A DNA stretch of 64,000 nt from Viscum album (lineage: Eukaryota; Streptophyta; Magnoliopsida; Santalales; Viscaceae): contig OY728121.1 in assembly GCA_963277665.1 (NCBI GenBank), positions 1,652,778,062 through 1,652,842,061 of the forward strand, given 5' to 3'. A program made the position numbers and the translations under genes. Position 1 is the first letter of the stretch. Each line of letters starts with the position of its first letter. A model generated the notes under the pieces. It was not told where the DNA came from and did not search any database. It was given only the letters and a program-made list of their open reading frames with translations. Of this stretch, positions 50,400 to 64,000 are shown piece after piece.

Positions 50400-52330
50400 A
50401 GGCCCATGTGTTTCATCATAAGAATGTTTTTTATGTGAGTCTATCAAGATCCCATCCCTATAGTTGGTATTTGATATTTGTATAGAACGTTTTAGTTCAT
50501 TTATAAGAAGAAATATCTGTCAAAATATTGTATGGGATAAGTGTGAAGCATGGGTTACTGTGAACTTAATGGGACAACACATATTTTCAGAGTGTCTACA
50601 TCAAAATCCTTAGTCTAAACCCACCATCGATCTTTGTCGCATCTTCAATTATTTCACTATAGAACCACCTTATCCAGGAAGGTGATATCCACCACTATTT
50701 TCATTTAGTTAAATATCATGCCACATGAATATCCCGCACTATGTGGTAACCTATGATATCATAATATATTGGAGTCACTAGATCATAGTTCCCAAATATT
50801 TGTTTGTGTCCCTGTATTTCAAAAATAATGAACAAGTTCTGCATTATAGTAAGACACCATCGTGTCATGGAAAAAAATGGAGAAGAATTAATTCCACCAT
50901 TTTCCTACCACTATGTTATATCTCCCAATTTCTGGAGAACATGAATAAGAATTAACTGCAACATTTTCCCAATGTGATGCACTATGTCCGGGTAGTTCAT
51001 TCATGATATGTGGCCACTGAAAATGTGGTTACACAATGAGAGTTTCTAGCTTATATGTTTCAAATACCCGAACTCTTTAGGAATATAATAGAGTATTGAC
51101 AAGCCCCTTGGATTTTCAGAGAGATGTTTTCCTGTGGGGAGTGGGGATTTAAAATTATAATTTAAAAAATGACCTCAAAAATAGAAAAATGATTATAGGT
51201 AAATCATGTAGATGATTCATCAAAACTCTCTACCCAAGAGAAAGAGACAGATAATAACAATAAAATATAAATAAATTAAAAATATAGTAAATGGTTGGAA
51301 TATTTTAATTGTGTTAAATAAAAAAATACAAGAGAGTGATAGAAATGAAAATATAGTGGGGAAGGAAAATTTAAAAATTAAATTGATAGTTAATAATATA
51401 TAAATAAGATAATGAACTACTAGGAAACTGATCCATTATCCATATTAAGAGAACCTAGATTAGACTAGAGCAATAGCCAAATGAAATCATAGTACTAAGA
51501 TTGGATGACGTAAGAGGTGGGTGGAAGACCTCAAACTAGCATCTGAAGTGAGAGTAGAAGAAGACAGTTTTCCTTGACAATGATAGTACATAATATAGTA
51601 CCTTTTTTCATATTTTTTTAGTGTGTAACATTGAGAGGAATGTTCTTTTGTGAAATTAATAATGATAAATTTTTTGTTTTTCACAGAAATATTATTTTAG
51701 AACTAACACTCCACTACTTTCACACAAAAATAAATTGTTCATGATAATTGAAATATTATTCATGAAAACATAATTATTTGATGGAATGGTGAGTTTGATA
51801 AAATAATGTGATTATATTATTTAATTAGTATTTCTTTTTCATAAATGAAATAATATCCTCTAATTTTCAAGTTAAGGTAATGAAATTTGGAGTATGGAAC
51901 TCAATGTGGTAAACAAAAGTCTGAGATAAAAGAGGACCATAACTCCAAATTTTGTTTCAAGATTATACACTATGAATATATGTTGGTTATAACCAACCTC
52001 GATAGAGGGTTCGCATGATTTATATAGTGAAATTTAAATTTTAAAAACAATACAAGTTACCACAATAATTATCATGGCTAATTATATAGATGAAAAACTA
52101 TCTTCAACATCAACTCACATCCCAACACCATTATTTTTTATTTTTTATTTAGTCCAAACATCCAAAATTTCATGTAGGTTTTGTAATTTTTTCTTTATAT
52201 AAAAAAATAGATCTAGATAAAACTATTTAAATTTTATAGCCCTTTCCCCCATGGGATAAACTTTATCATACCATTATGCTATGATCTATTAGTTTTTAGT
52301 TGACTAACAAAAAAGTTGACTTTTTATATC
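50400..52330. repeat. Unclassified dispersed repeat, copy c
   Basis: Anchors at 50845, 51056 (TTTCAAATACCCGAACTC) and 51896 (ACTCAATGTGGTAAA), with intervals 211 and 840, match copies a and b in order, spacing and orientation. Left extension to about 50455 is shared with copy b. No protein is recognised. Confidence 0.5.
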
Positions 52331-54663
52331 CCACAAAGAATCAATTATTCTCTCTTGAAATGTTAGGAATGAATCTCCTAATTACTTATCCACTATAATG
52401 TTTCTATATATATGAATCCTCATAGATATATAACATTGACACATATTTGAATTTAACAGTTTGATTCTTATTAAATATGGGTATTACCTTTTATGTGGAA
52501 ATAAAATTCACTAGATCATCATACTATGGGAATTATATGACTTTGAATGGTTTCACACCATGAATTGAGTAATCTCGGTTTATTTTATTAGATATTTATA
52601 GCTTGGAAGTGGGAGGAAGTATAATCATGTGGTCTTAAAATGGATTTTCATAGCCATTTTAATCATTTATATCCAATAAAAAAGTAACATGAACAATATA
52701 AAACCCATTATATTTAGATTAACTTCACCATTCTTGATCATATGTCTCAATTTTACATAATCAAGGAAAATATATACCTTACATTATACAAAGTAATATA
52801 AGAAGTTTTCTTGCAAAATTATAATTAAAAAAACTCTTTTTTAATTCCTAGACAATTTATTTATGATGCGTTAATGGTCTAAAATATTTTTTATATCACT
52901 TGTGGGAACCCATCTACAATTTGGGATATCAAAGCACCCATTCCTCTATTTTAACTATCTCACACTATCTGCAGGGGTATATTCCCATTAAGTATTTATA
53001 TTCTGGAATTTATAAAAATGTTTTCCTTGATATTATCAAAAACATTCCTATATTAAACCTTAAATGGAAATTCAATATCATTCTTAAGTAAGTTTTTTGG
53101 TAAAGTAAATCTTTCTAATGTTTCAAGTACATCATCTTTAAAAACTAGAATGGATAAAAAATGAACTAATCTATCATAAAGTGGTTGGGTAATGTAATGT
53201 AATAATATTTCCCATTTTTTCATTACCAAATTCAATCCCACATTAAAAAAATATGTGAAGAAAAATATTTACATTCGTCACTATGGAATAAAATTTCATG
53301 AAATTTAATTCCATTTTTCTTCTGAATATTTTTTTAATTTTTTTAAAGAAATTCAATAAATGTTTTAGTACTTATTCCATATCTTTTATATTCATCAAGT
53401 AATATCCATAAATAATATCTAAAAGATATTTATATTCATCATTGAAGGATAATAATGTAAGATCCTTTATTTTTCCTCACACATCATTCTTTTTTATTTT
53501 CATGTGACCTCTTTTATCTGTGTTTTACTTTGTATTTTTAATCTTTTTTTATGAGTCTCATTTGGATATGCAGATAATTTTCCTGGGAAGGTGACCAGAA
53601 TATTAGGGATGTATATTTTTTAAATTAATGGAGTCTAATTATAAACATTTAAATAGGTTTATATAGGGTTTCCATGAGTTTATAATTAATTTTAGGTGGT
53701 CTAGGATCTTCTACATAATTGTTTTCTTAAGGGATATTGAATGACATTTACCTGTTGTGTTTGAGTATTTAATGACATGTAACTATTTCTTGGATGATGC
53801 ATTGAAATCGATACATTTCATGAGAAAGATCATGACATGAACTTGTAACATGAGATGAATCAATTTTACATGAACAATAATGTTTGAGTAGGGTTAATTT
53901 CACTTAAGGTAATTTGATTTTTTCCATACTCATAAATCTATAATTACACACCATGTAATTCATTTACTGGTGATTATGGATAAGCTTTGTCAATTTTAGA
54001 CATTCCAATCATGTGATCAATAATTGGTATGTTTTTCTACTTAGTTTTTTCACTTTCATCCATTTCCCTCAATTATCATGGTGTTATCTTTTTACCACCA
54101 TGGAATCAGGTGCTCGTAATCATCTCATGTGATCTAGGATTCCTCTTCCAATCCTATGTAGCTTAATTCTTATTGTAATTACTAATTAAAATAATTTTAT
54201 TGATCACTGATTAAAGTTAGGTAGTATCAAACTTACCCTATGGTATATTTAATTTTTAAGTATTTTAAATATTGGGATTTCACTAATAGAAAATTATAAT
54301 TATATTAATATAATAATAGATGATGAAAATTTTGGTTTTGGATTACTTGTTGGATCCCTTTTGATTCAATTGATGTTTCTACCTAGCTTCTAGCTACCTA
54401 TTGTTTGAATGGACACTTGAATAATAATAATTTGGCTCATTTCATCAAGACTGTGTAGAGTGACATGATATATCTTGTTCTTGATTTATATAAAACCACA
54501 TGAGTAATGTATTGTTGTGTATTTAAATTACATAAGATAATTTGATATGTAAATGAATGTTCATTTGAAATACAAATGGTAATTTTATGAATTAACCATT
54601 AAGGCCTAGGATATGATATTATGATATTTTTTTGTTATGAAATGTGTTGTGATTCCTAATATA
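52331..54663. other. AT-rich DNA, no gene seen
   Basis: Short open frames near 52900-53240 on both strands overlap each other and show no domain. I see no terminal repeats or structured element. Confidence 0.5.
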
Positions 54664-54929
54664 TTGCTTATATAGTGTTCTTGGCCAAGATACATTCTAT
54701 AATTAATATATATCTTTCTTGCCCCAATTACATGGTGTAATGATTATATAGTTGGCTTAAACTAATTTCATGTTGTAATGCTTATATAGTGTAACTGGCC
54801 TAGTTTCATGCTATATTGATTATATAGGATTCTTGGGACAGTTTCTTATTGTAATGTGTATATAGTGACCTTGGCCTAGTTTCGTGTTGATATTCTTATA
54901 TAGAGGGGTTTTTCGGGATGCTGAAATGT
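54664..54929. repeat. 38-bp tandem repeat, seven units
   Basis: Units start at 54664, 54702, 54740, 54778, 54816, 54854 and 54892, each exactly 38 bases. The consensus begins ATGATTATATAGTG and continues with CTTGGCCTAGTTTCATGTTG. Units are diverged but keep the length without indels. Weaker, irregular copies of TATATAGAGGGTTATACC continue to about 55000. Confidence 0.8.
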
Positions 54930-57900
54930 TTATGTAGATTTCTATACCTAGATATTTAAATTCATATATAGAGGGTTATACCTAAATGATTATATTATTA
55001 TAAATATTAATTTTCTCAGTTATGTGATTATGCAGGGGATGCTAGTTATCACTGTAATTATTGTGCTTCAAACCCAAAGATATTCTAGCATGGTTCTGAA
55101 GGAGGTTGGTCTTTTATTATATTAGGTTGATTAATTAATACACATATTTATCTCTACCTTTGATAAACTAATTATTATATTGGTTTTATTTAGATATGTT
55201 GGAGTTAACCTACTATGTTTTACTCACACCATATTCAGTTAATATCTTGGTACCTAAGAACATTAAATTGATGCAGTTTTCAAAAAGGTAATAGGGCCTT
55301 GTAGTTGACTAGTTTATTAGTTGATGGGTTGGGGCATGGAGATGTGACCAATGTGGGTTTATAGACAAGGGTTTTTAGTTTATTTGTGTCATCTGATTAT
55401 ATATTATGTTTTAATTTTAATATAACATTTTTATACATTCATCTTACCATTATATGATTTATTATTATCGGTTTATTTGTTCCTCCATTTACATACCATT
55501 TTCAGTTCATACTATTTTTGATCTTTCTAGTACAATGATATTTATTATTATTAATATTTAATTCTACAATATTATAATATTGTACCATGGGGTATTGAAT
55601 CACCACTATATTATTTACACACCCACTTATAGTTGACAACATCTAGAATATGAGGAGGAACACTTTTGGTCTTGTAACAAACAAAATTTAGCCACATAAA
55701 AGAGATATGAAATGGTGGATGTCATAACTATGTGAATTGAAAATCCAAAAGGGAGTCCTCTATTATGAAAATGATCCGAATGGGCAGGTGTATATACATT
55801 TATTTTTTACTTATCGTTCTATTAGTACATGAAAATAATAAAAAAATATATCTTTTAAATGTTAGTGACCCTTAGAATCTGGAATACCTAATATTTATTA
55901 TATAAAAGGGATTGGTAAGTGGTCTTTCTTGGTAACATGATTAAATTATTTTTAGTCAATGAAAAATATTTAGGAATTAAAAATTCATTTGGGTACTAAC
56001 TCATTATTCTCATTTTGTAAAATTGTGAATCTAGTTTACTTTTGCACAATTTTATTAGAGATTACCCATTTAGTGATTCAGATGATTAATATAATTTGAA
56101 ATCCTAAACGATTTTCAACATCCTTTTTTTAAAAATTCAATGATAGTTTTGACAAACCTCTATTATGGATGGATTACTTCTTCGAACTCACTTTCTTGAA
56201 AAAAAACTTTTCATGTTTCTATTAGGGATAATCCCAAGGTTGTCTCCTATTAAAAAGACAATTTTCCTAATGTTCTATATCATAATTTCGAATAGTTAGT
56301 GGTCTTGATTTGGTATTAAAATATTTGATATTATGACATAAAATTTCCCATTTTTGTGTAAATAATATTATAGGTTATTTTATTGAAGTATCCATTCCAA
56401 ATTATAGGAGTTCCTAATGATGTGTTTAACAAGTTATTCTTCTTATTAGACACATAAACATGTTTGTCAGAAGTGTCAATGGTTTTATTGAGTAATTTTT
56501 CAAAGTCACTTTCCACAACATAAATAAGAGTTTACATATTTTACTACTTTTAAATAACAATTTCCAATAGATGTTTCATCCATTGGAATTACAATTCGAG
56601 TATCAATTATTTATTTTTTTCATACTTTACGTATCAAAATTAAAATTTTCTACTAAATTTCACAACACATAATGATGTGGGTGGTTACATATTCAATTTG
56701 TATTTTTATTGTATAATAATATTGTGTTTAGTATAGTTTGAAGTTCCATTAATAGATTTATTTAGTGAAATTTAAAATCATGTTTCTAGGATATATCTTT
56801 TTCTATTTATCCTTTTAAAAATTCATTTGGACTAGTTATCCTACACATGGATATTATTTTCAAAACCTTTATTGGGGTAAAGTGTGTTGCACTCCAAATT
56901 GGCAGTTATTATTAAATATACAAAATTTAATTAATCATTGTTTATAGTGAAGGGTCCTTCCCACCTCACCTCCAAAATTGATTAATTTCGTCTTATTTAT
57001 TTTTTTTATTCAGATTACCAAGACCAAGACACCACATATAGAACGGTTGAAGGTATACCATATTAATTATATCTCAATCAACATGATTTTAATGAACCAT
57101 AAGATTGTGTAATGCATGTATCCTATCTTAATGAATGGATTCCAATATTATCTTTTGGACCTATAAACACTCATATTGATTTAATATGTTATTGATTTAT
57201 TTCTAGAGTGATGTTAGCTGAGAATAAAAATCTAAAACATACTTTAGTCCATGGACTATAGAGTAAGGGGTTCCCCACATAGAATATAGAGATATCATAT
57301 GATATTACCATTACACATTGATGATCTCTTCATAGTAAGGATTCTTATTATGATCCACTATATTCAATATAATTTCACATATAATTTTATAAGATACCTA
57401 TATATGTACACTACTTAATAAATGATAGTAGTAATTGTGGTTGGATAATATATGTTACTTTATAAAAAAATTATCATCTTAGCAGCTTCAAAATTGGATC
57501 TATTAGCAGTGAGAATTGTTTGAGAGACTCCAAACATATAGATGATGTTGGAATTCAAGCACATGATCATATACTCTATCTTTATCTCTATTAGGGGAAT
57601 GACTATATATAATTTTATAATGAAATTTTTAGTAGTAATAATGAATAAGAACTATCAAACTATAATCAATGTGGTGGGAATAATAACATCTTCTCCATAC
57701 ATAATGAAGGACAAAGAGTATAGTTTAATGAAGAGTACCTATAGAGGATAATGTATGGTTTTAGTTTGACCATGGTAAAAGTGATACCTCTTATTCAAAT
57801 CCTACTAATCATGAATCATGGTTGGATAAAAATAGACACTCCATAAATCTTAAAGGAGCAACATCAATTTTATCTAATGGGACCCAAATTCTCTAACATG

Positions 57901-60900
57901 AACATCTCTCAACCCTGTAGGGATTTCCTTTATCTTGATGAAATGGAAAATTATTCTATTAATCTTTTTATTGTACATTGATCTCACCATGATTGGGGTA
58001 TAAAAATCGACGAAACTCACTAACTCTTTGTGGATCTATTCGTTATTAAATTGTCTTGATGTTAGAGTCTTGTATTTGTGGTACTTAACAAAGGGGTAAT
58101 ATAATGAAGTACTTATCATATCACATGGTCATTTTTGGTTGATGTCTGTTAAGATTCAGTGTTGTGTTTATTCACCATATTCTCTTCTCTATAAATAATT
58201 TTGGATGTTATAAATATCTGTTATTCCGTATATATTACCATGTCATATTTTCCAAATTCTATAATGGCTGCATCCAGGTTTACCATAGTATCTACTTGAT
58301 CATTTTGAGACTATGAGACATGAGACCCCTTTGATTCAAATGGAAAAGTTTCCATAAACTCATGGATATGATCAGGAAAGGGGAATAATTACTCATTTTT
58401 TATCATATTTATCATTAATTTACTTAATGACCTGCTCAAACACACAATTCATTTCCTTCTATAGAACATAGATCTTGAGTGATAATTAAATTCCACTAAT
58501 GAGTTCTTTCTATTTTGACTCTTTGTATGTTCATCCCACTAAAATTTTAAACAAATACGACTTAATTCATTATAAGGGATATATAATGAAAAATAAAAAT
58601 ATAACCATATTAATTCTAGCTATATCTGACCACATTTATTTTAGGATTCTAGAGAAAAAATAAAATTTAATTCCCTAGAGTTGGATTACTTAATTGATGG
58701 AGAGAATGGATTGGTTATGAAACTCAAAATATAGGGGAAACTCTTCTAGGTTTTGGTGCATGGTATAGAAATATATCATTTAATTTCACTTTATTCCTTT
58801 TAAAAACATAATTTGATATTAAATATCTATTTCCATCGTGCCTATAATTAAATCATAATTGGATTATTAAGAATGTACATAAGTGGGTTGATGTGGTAGA
58901 TCAATATCACATCAAGATTCTATAGATAATTATTCAACCTTTATACTATAAATAACAATACAATCCCATTATTCTCAAAAAAAAGAGAATATCTAACCTT
59001 AAGATCATTCATCATCCCATTATAATATAATAGAAAATTCACTTCAGACTTATTGTTCTTATGATTCAATAATGTTCTAGATGATTCCTATAGGTAATTT
59101 AAATAGAGGATCAAGGGTTTTCTATAGACACGCAACATCATAAATGGATGATTTAGTAAATTTTTATTATTGTTTTTTTATATTGAATTATTTATCCAAC
59201 TTGTAGAAAAAACATTTCTTCATAATCTTCAAAAAAAGGACCTCACATTCGTTCCTATTTTCTAAATAAACATAATTTGTATGCTAGATACCCTTGAAAT
59301 CCTCTTAGTCTTCATAAATTTTACTTAGTGGGAATTTCAATGATTGTATAAATTCTCTCTAGTTCAATCTCGACACCTATATACCAAAAAATGAATCCAT
59401 AAAATTGTATATTGGTGACCGCAAATTTGAAAATGATGGGGTCCATCTTAATATTATGGTAATGGAGAATGTAGAACACTTTCTCATGATCCCCATGATC
59501 TTTCTAATGTTTGTTGAATTTGACAATCATCACTCAACCATCAATCCAAAAGGAGCATGAAGATGCTATTAATTTCTGACTGATAGGTATCTATAGAATG
59601 GTTCATCCCAAGGGCTTCACAAATTCACAATATATTACAAGACATTCTTTATATTTATTACACTCTTCATCTTAGGGGTAATATATATTGGATTGTATCT
59701 GGAGTGTCCATCTATGAAAGATAGGTCCTAAAATCTAATAGTTTCATTGATTTGTAACTCTATGAATAGAATAGGGAAGTATTCAATCAATAAGTGGTAA
59801 TAGGGTCCCAAATTCAATGCATCCCCTAATATACATACACTTACGACTAATAAGGAAAATTTTGAAATTCAAATTCAGTTACTAGATCTCCCATATGAAG
59901 TTATCATTGATAAATGTTTCAACATCATCCTCAATTATGTCAATATTCCATGGCATCATCCATCAATCTACATTAATATGTTATAATTGTAAGATAGGAA
60001 TACCCATATGGTGGAAAATTACAAGATTATGAATCAATATAATCCATATATAAATGTATTTACACACATCATGATTCGAATTAAATAATGAAATGCACCA
60101 CTATAATTCATTGGTCTGAATGAAGACATTGAACTACAATAACCTTTTATATTCCCTAGTAATGAGGTTCAAAAATTGTACTAATTGAATTTGGTGGAAA
60201 TCACCAATTTATAAGAAGAAGGGTTTTCATTATACACCTCACAATATGTACGAGTGAAAGGAGGAAGATAAATTCCTTTAGAATAGGTAGTTGGGAGGTA
60301 GAATCATCTTCCTAAATAAGAGAAACCTATATAGATTAGTGTTTGATTTTTTTACTAAATTGAAATCATATTTTTATATTTCATGTTTCCTAATCATTGT
60401 GATCTGAAATTACATGGTCTTATTATCATTTTGATACATTATTTATCTATTGACGACCAATTAGTCAACCTTTCCCTTCGATATATGTGTATGAAATATT
60501 TGATTAGATGAATATGTGGAACTCTTTTATAGACAACAATTTAGTTTTCCTATAGCATCATACTCTCCTATCACTCAAACATGTTGTATCTGATCAAGAA
60601 TAATCCTTTTGCTTCTTGAATAGTAATGGGTCTTCCATGATCTAGAGTCATTACCTCATTATTTTGAATATGAAGTAGAATCTGACTCTTCAATTCAACC
60701 AAAGGACTGACTAAGGTAGATATTAGATCATTGGGATCATTAATATGTTCATATCTTTCAGCCTAGTGAAGATTTAGACTATTTTTATTGTAAAAATCAT
60801 CAATATGGTCAGTATCATCAGTATCAAAGATTTAAAATCATTATGAAGTAACCTACTCAACCATATAGGTGATACATTATAAATTTATGACATGATGATG

Positions 60901-63592
60901 TGATGACATCAAAAAATTGTAACCAATGCCTCAATTATATGGCCTTGAAAGTGGTTTCTTATGAGGAAACTATGAATAAATTATTAAATAACAAATACTT
61001 TTAATGGGAATTAAACTATTAAAATTGCAATGTATTTTTTTTAGTTTTTTCATATCCTTGAATTGTCACTTTATATAGTGAGAGATAAATATTTGTATAC
61101 ATTTGATAGAAGAGTAAGTGTGTTGGGATAAGACAGATCTTAGAGACAATATCCACTAGAAATTACTGTTCATCAAAACTACTGATATTTTCTATGAAAT
61201 ATAGTTGAGGTATATTTACTTATTTTAGCATGACCATATCCCCCTTAAAAAAAGGAAATTGTTTCTCAACATTCTTAATGCTCATCTTCTTTTTCATGAT
61301 ATGCTTTGGCAGTAGCCACTATTATCTAAAACCCAAGATAGTTTTAAATGTCTTAGTGAGGGTAACAAGAAATCCTATTAATAATTTGAGTCCATTAATG
61401 ATTGATATTAGAGCTGGGATACCAATGAGGTAATTCTGATTCTCATATTTTCATGTCAGATTCGTACTTTTACTCCCAAGGGGATCATTCACCAAAAAGA
61501 ATTGTGGATGGCCTACTAGACTGGGGAGGAGTTTTTTATGAATCCTCCAAATTATATATATTTTTGTATGTATTTTACTCAACCAAATTTCATCATGAAA
61601 TGTGGGAAGCTATGTTATACTTGAGGACTTTATGAAAAAAATCAAGATTTACTGATCCAAGAGTAATGGTTTTCCTATTGTCTATGTGAAATATACAAAA
61701 TTTTCAACAATATCCCCATTTTAATATTATATGGTTAATGATATTATTCCCCATGTTGAAGAGTGTCAGAAAGAAGATTTTAGAGGGGCAGATGAGCATG
61801 ATTTATGCAGGTTATCATCACAACAATCTTCCACCCTAATGAAAATGAAGGAGTTAAATTATTTTTAATCATCAGATAATTTCAATTACACATAACAAGA
61901 CATAGAATTTACCCCTAATAGGGGTTCCAAGAAATTCATTATATTGGGAACCATATTTGGAACTAGAAAGGTCTGTATGAAACCATTTTTTTGTCAGTAC
62001 AAACATCTATATGCTCTTTATGGATGCAAAGTACATGATGTTACAGAAAATGATGAATTTTATTGGGTGGTTATTAAATGTTTTAGTTATGAAAATATCA
62101 ACACATGGTTTTTAAAGATTAAATTTTGGGCTATCCAATTATCAAAAAAATTACATACTTTCATGGAAACCATTATCAATCCATGTTACCATTACAATAA
62201 TTATATGAGGTGGTGGATGTCCATCTAACATGCACCCAAGGATCAACTAATTTCACTATATCAAGATCTATAATGTTATTAAGATGGTACATGATGATAA
62301 ATTTATCTAATTTTGTGAGTCATAGGAATATTAGTTATGTGAAATAATTGGGATGGTTCCTTATTTTATTTTTTTATGGATTCCTAATTTTCAAATTATA
62401 GAGCATGTTCTTTTATAAATAACGTATAATGAATCAAGAATAATTCTCATTCATAAACAGATATACATTGTTCATTTAACAATCAAATTATATACCTATA
62501 TATCTTTAATTATAACCTTATGTGTCATTTTTTACCCTATCCTTTAAATGATGAGGTTTTTTGTGTGGATACCTAAAACTAGAATAGATATGTGGCTAGA
62601 GTATGTATCACATTAGCCGTTACTACTCTTCCTGACATTCATACAGGTTTGGGAGGTAGAAGGTGAAACATTTTCATGGTCCACTAAATGGAATACTCTT
62701 GATATTTTGGCCTCTTTGATAACACTTATAATATTCTTGAATAATTCATGGAGACCATTTATAGAACCAACTAATGCCAGAAATTTTCCACACATGTTCC
62801 TAACAATGTATGGTGTTCTTCTTCAATATTAGTGGAATATTTTATTCCATTCCATTAGGATTATAAATTTGTAACATAATTGATCTTAATAATTTTCCAA
62901 TATATTGTTTTTGTAAAACTCATTCTACTTAAAGTAAAGCTACAGTGGTAGAGGATCTGTCTATGGAGTCCTCCAATTTGTAAAAGGACCATAGTTATTG
63001 ATAATTGTATAGAAAAAATGATGTCCCTAAAATCTAACACAAAAAAATCTATCTATTCCTGAATCTGATACTATTGGATGCCTTTTATATGAATCAATGT
63101 GTGTGATGTGTTTCTCATGGTCACATGTTCTATTAATGGATAAAAAACATTGATATAAAAGTTCTATGGTGAGGATACATAGTCCACCCAAGCTGAGTTG
63201 ACATTATTTTATGAAGTATTATAACCTATATTGTTTCAATGTACTTCAATATTGTGGAAATAGAGTTAATTATAATTTCCTTTTAGACACCCTCACAAAT
63301 CTATTCCCTTACAAGTAATCTCACCTGTGAGGTGGAGTGGCTTTTGTGAAAAGGTGATATGTCACATTGATCCATAAAAGGGGATATAAAAAGACTTTCA
63401 TTTACTCCCTATGGTTGGTTAATTACCCATACTTATTTAATAATGATCAAATATAGATATATTGTTGAGAAAATACACAAAAGTGTTGAGATGAGTTTGT
63501 CCTGAATATTCTTCCCATTAAGACATTACCCCATCAGGGCCTTGATATTACACCTTCAATGGAATTCATTATCCGAGATCAAGGAAACCAAA
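54930..63592. other. AT-rich DNA, no supported gene
   Basis: Nearly 9 kb without a convincing coding region. Open frames of 60-94 codons (for example 61944-62228 plus, 62613-62795 minus, 56331-56516 minus) have composition typical of chance frames in AT-rich DNA and no recognised domain. A minus-strand frame at about 60570-60770 faintly resembles a retrotransposon gag linker and is listed as a finding only. Confidence 0.5.
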
Positions 63593-64000
63593 TGTAGAGA
63601 CCCAAAGCCTGACGTACATGGACATTACATTAATTTTGCGGAATACTTAGTACATAACAAGAACAGACACACAAGGACCGTAATAGTTTAGTGTCTTTGG
63701 AAACTTGGAACATAATCTTCTAATCGTGGTGAAAGATCTTCAACATCTCCCATAAAGATCTTACACTTTTTGTTTCCTTACCTAAATCCATTCTTTTAAT
63801 CCTGGGGGAAAATAAAACATAAAAAGGGTGAGCTCAAATTCTCAGTAATGGTGATCATGGATAAAATAAAACAAACCATATACATTTGAACTTAAAAACA
63901 TGAACATAATGTTTAAACATCAAAATCTTCAGCAACGACATAAAACATTGAAGTACATAAGGCATAGATCATAATGGAACATAAATCCTGATAAAATAGC
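63593..64000 (-). repeat. Start of another related Ty3-type LTR (cut by window end)
   Basis: Begins TGTAGAGACCCAAAGCC and then follows the element B LTR in order: a TAGTTTAGTGTCTTTGGAAAC block (about 63685), the ending of the leader-like CTGGGGGAAAATAAAACAT (about 63803), and GGTGAGCTCAAATTCTCAG (about 63828). It is clearly diverged from elements A and B. Orientation is the same as the other LTRs. Whether it belongs to a full element cannot be seen. Confidence 0.65.

Noticed and set aside
61230..62228. Three plus-strand frames in a row as exons of a gene
   Set aside because: Different frames with no shared domain, no convincing splice sites and no similarity I can name.
1..64000. CRISPR arrays, bacterial-type operons or phage genes
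   Set aside because: No regular spacer-repeat arrays and no compact gene clusters. The content is plant transposable elements, and the tandem repeats present are minisatellites.

Overview
This window looks like intergenic DNA from a large-genome land plant, probably a flowering plant. I see no host gene, tRNA or rRNA that I can support. Almost everything recognisable is transposable-element DNA, and the background is very AT-rich. The evidence is Ty3-type gag-pol with a chromodomain, a primer binding site matching plant initiator tRNA-Met, a CACTA (En/Spm) transposase and a Copia-type LTR. The species cannot be named from the sequence.

Layout. (1) 1-10817: an old, decayed chromodomain-type Ty3 (Tekay-like) element on the minus strand (element A), whose 3' LTR runs off the left edge. 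(2) 10818-11868 and 28210-31429: two halves of a still more diverged LTR of the same superfamily. It is split by a 16.3 kb CACTA transposon at 11869-28209. The CACTA carries two decayed minus-strand genes, palindromic subterminal repeats, and two GC-rich minisatellite arrays of the same unit in opposite orientation. A Copia-type solo LTR (about 20787-22294) sits inside its transposase gene. (3) 31430-35340: two degenerate copies of an unclassified dispersed repeat; a third lies at 50400-52330. (4) 36937-48947: a structurally complete Tekay-like element (element B) with 5-bp target duplication AATAT. Its gag-pol is one unbroken frame interrupted only by five stop codons. (5) 48953-63592: AT-rich DNA without a convincing gene, containing a 38-bp tandem repeat at 54664-54929. 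(6) 63593-64000: the edge of another related LTR.

How the parts fit. Insertion order can be read from the nesting. The split LTR is older than the CACTA; the CACTA is older than the Copia LTR inside it. Element A abuts the split LTR. Element B is the youngest large insertion, because its LTRs are nearly identical where compared (3 differences in about the first 200 bases) while those of element A differ at roughly one base in ten over the stretch compared. None of the elements has an intact set of genes.

The most interesting unexplained signal is a hairpin repeated in the LTRs, downstream of the TATA box on the transcribed strand. It holds the self-complementary sequence CGTACGTACG or a close variant in its loop, and its outer stem keeps pairing while its sequence changes. 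It could be a dimerisation or packaging element of the retrotransposon RNA; this is an inference. The second is the pair of oppositely oriented GC-rich arrays bracketing the CACTA genes.
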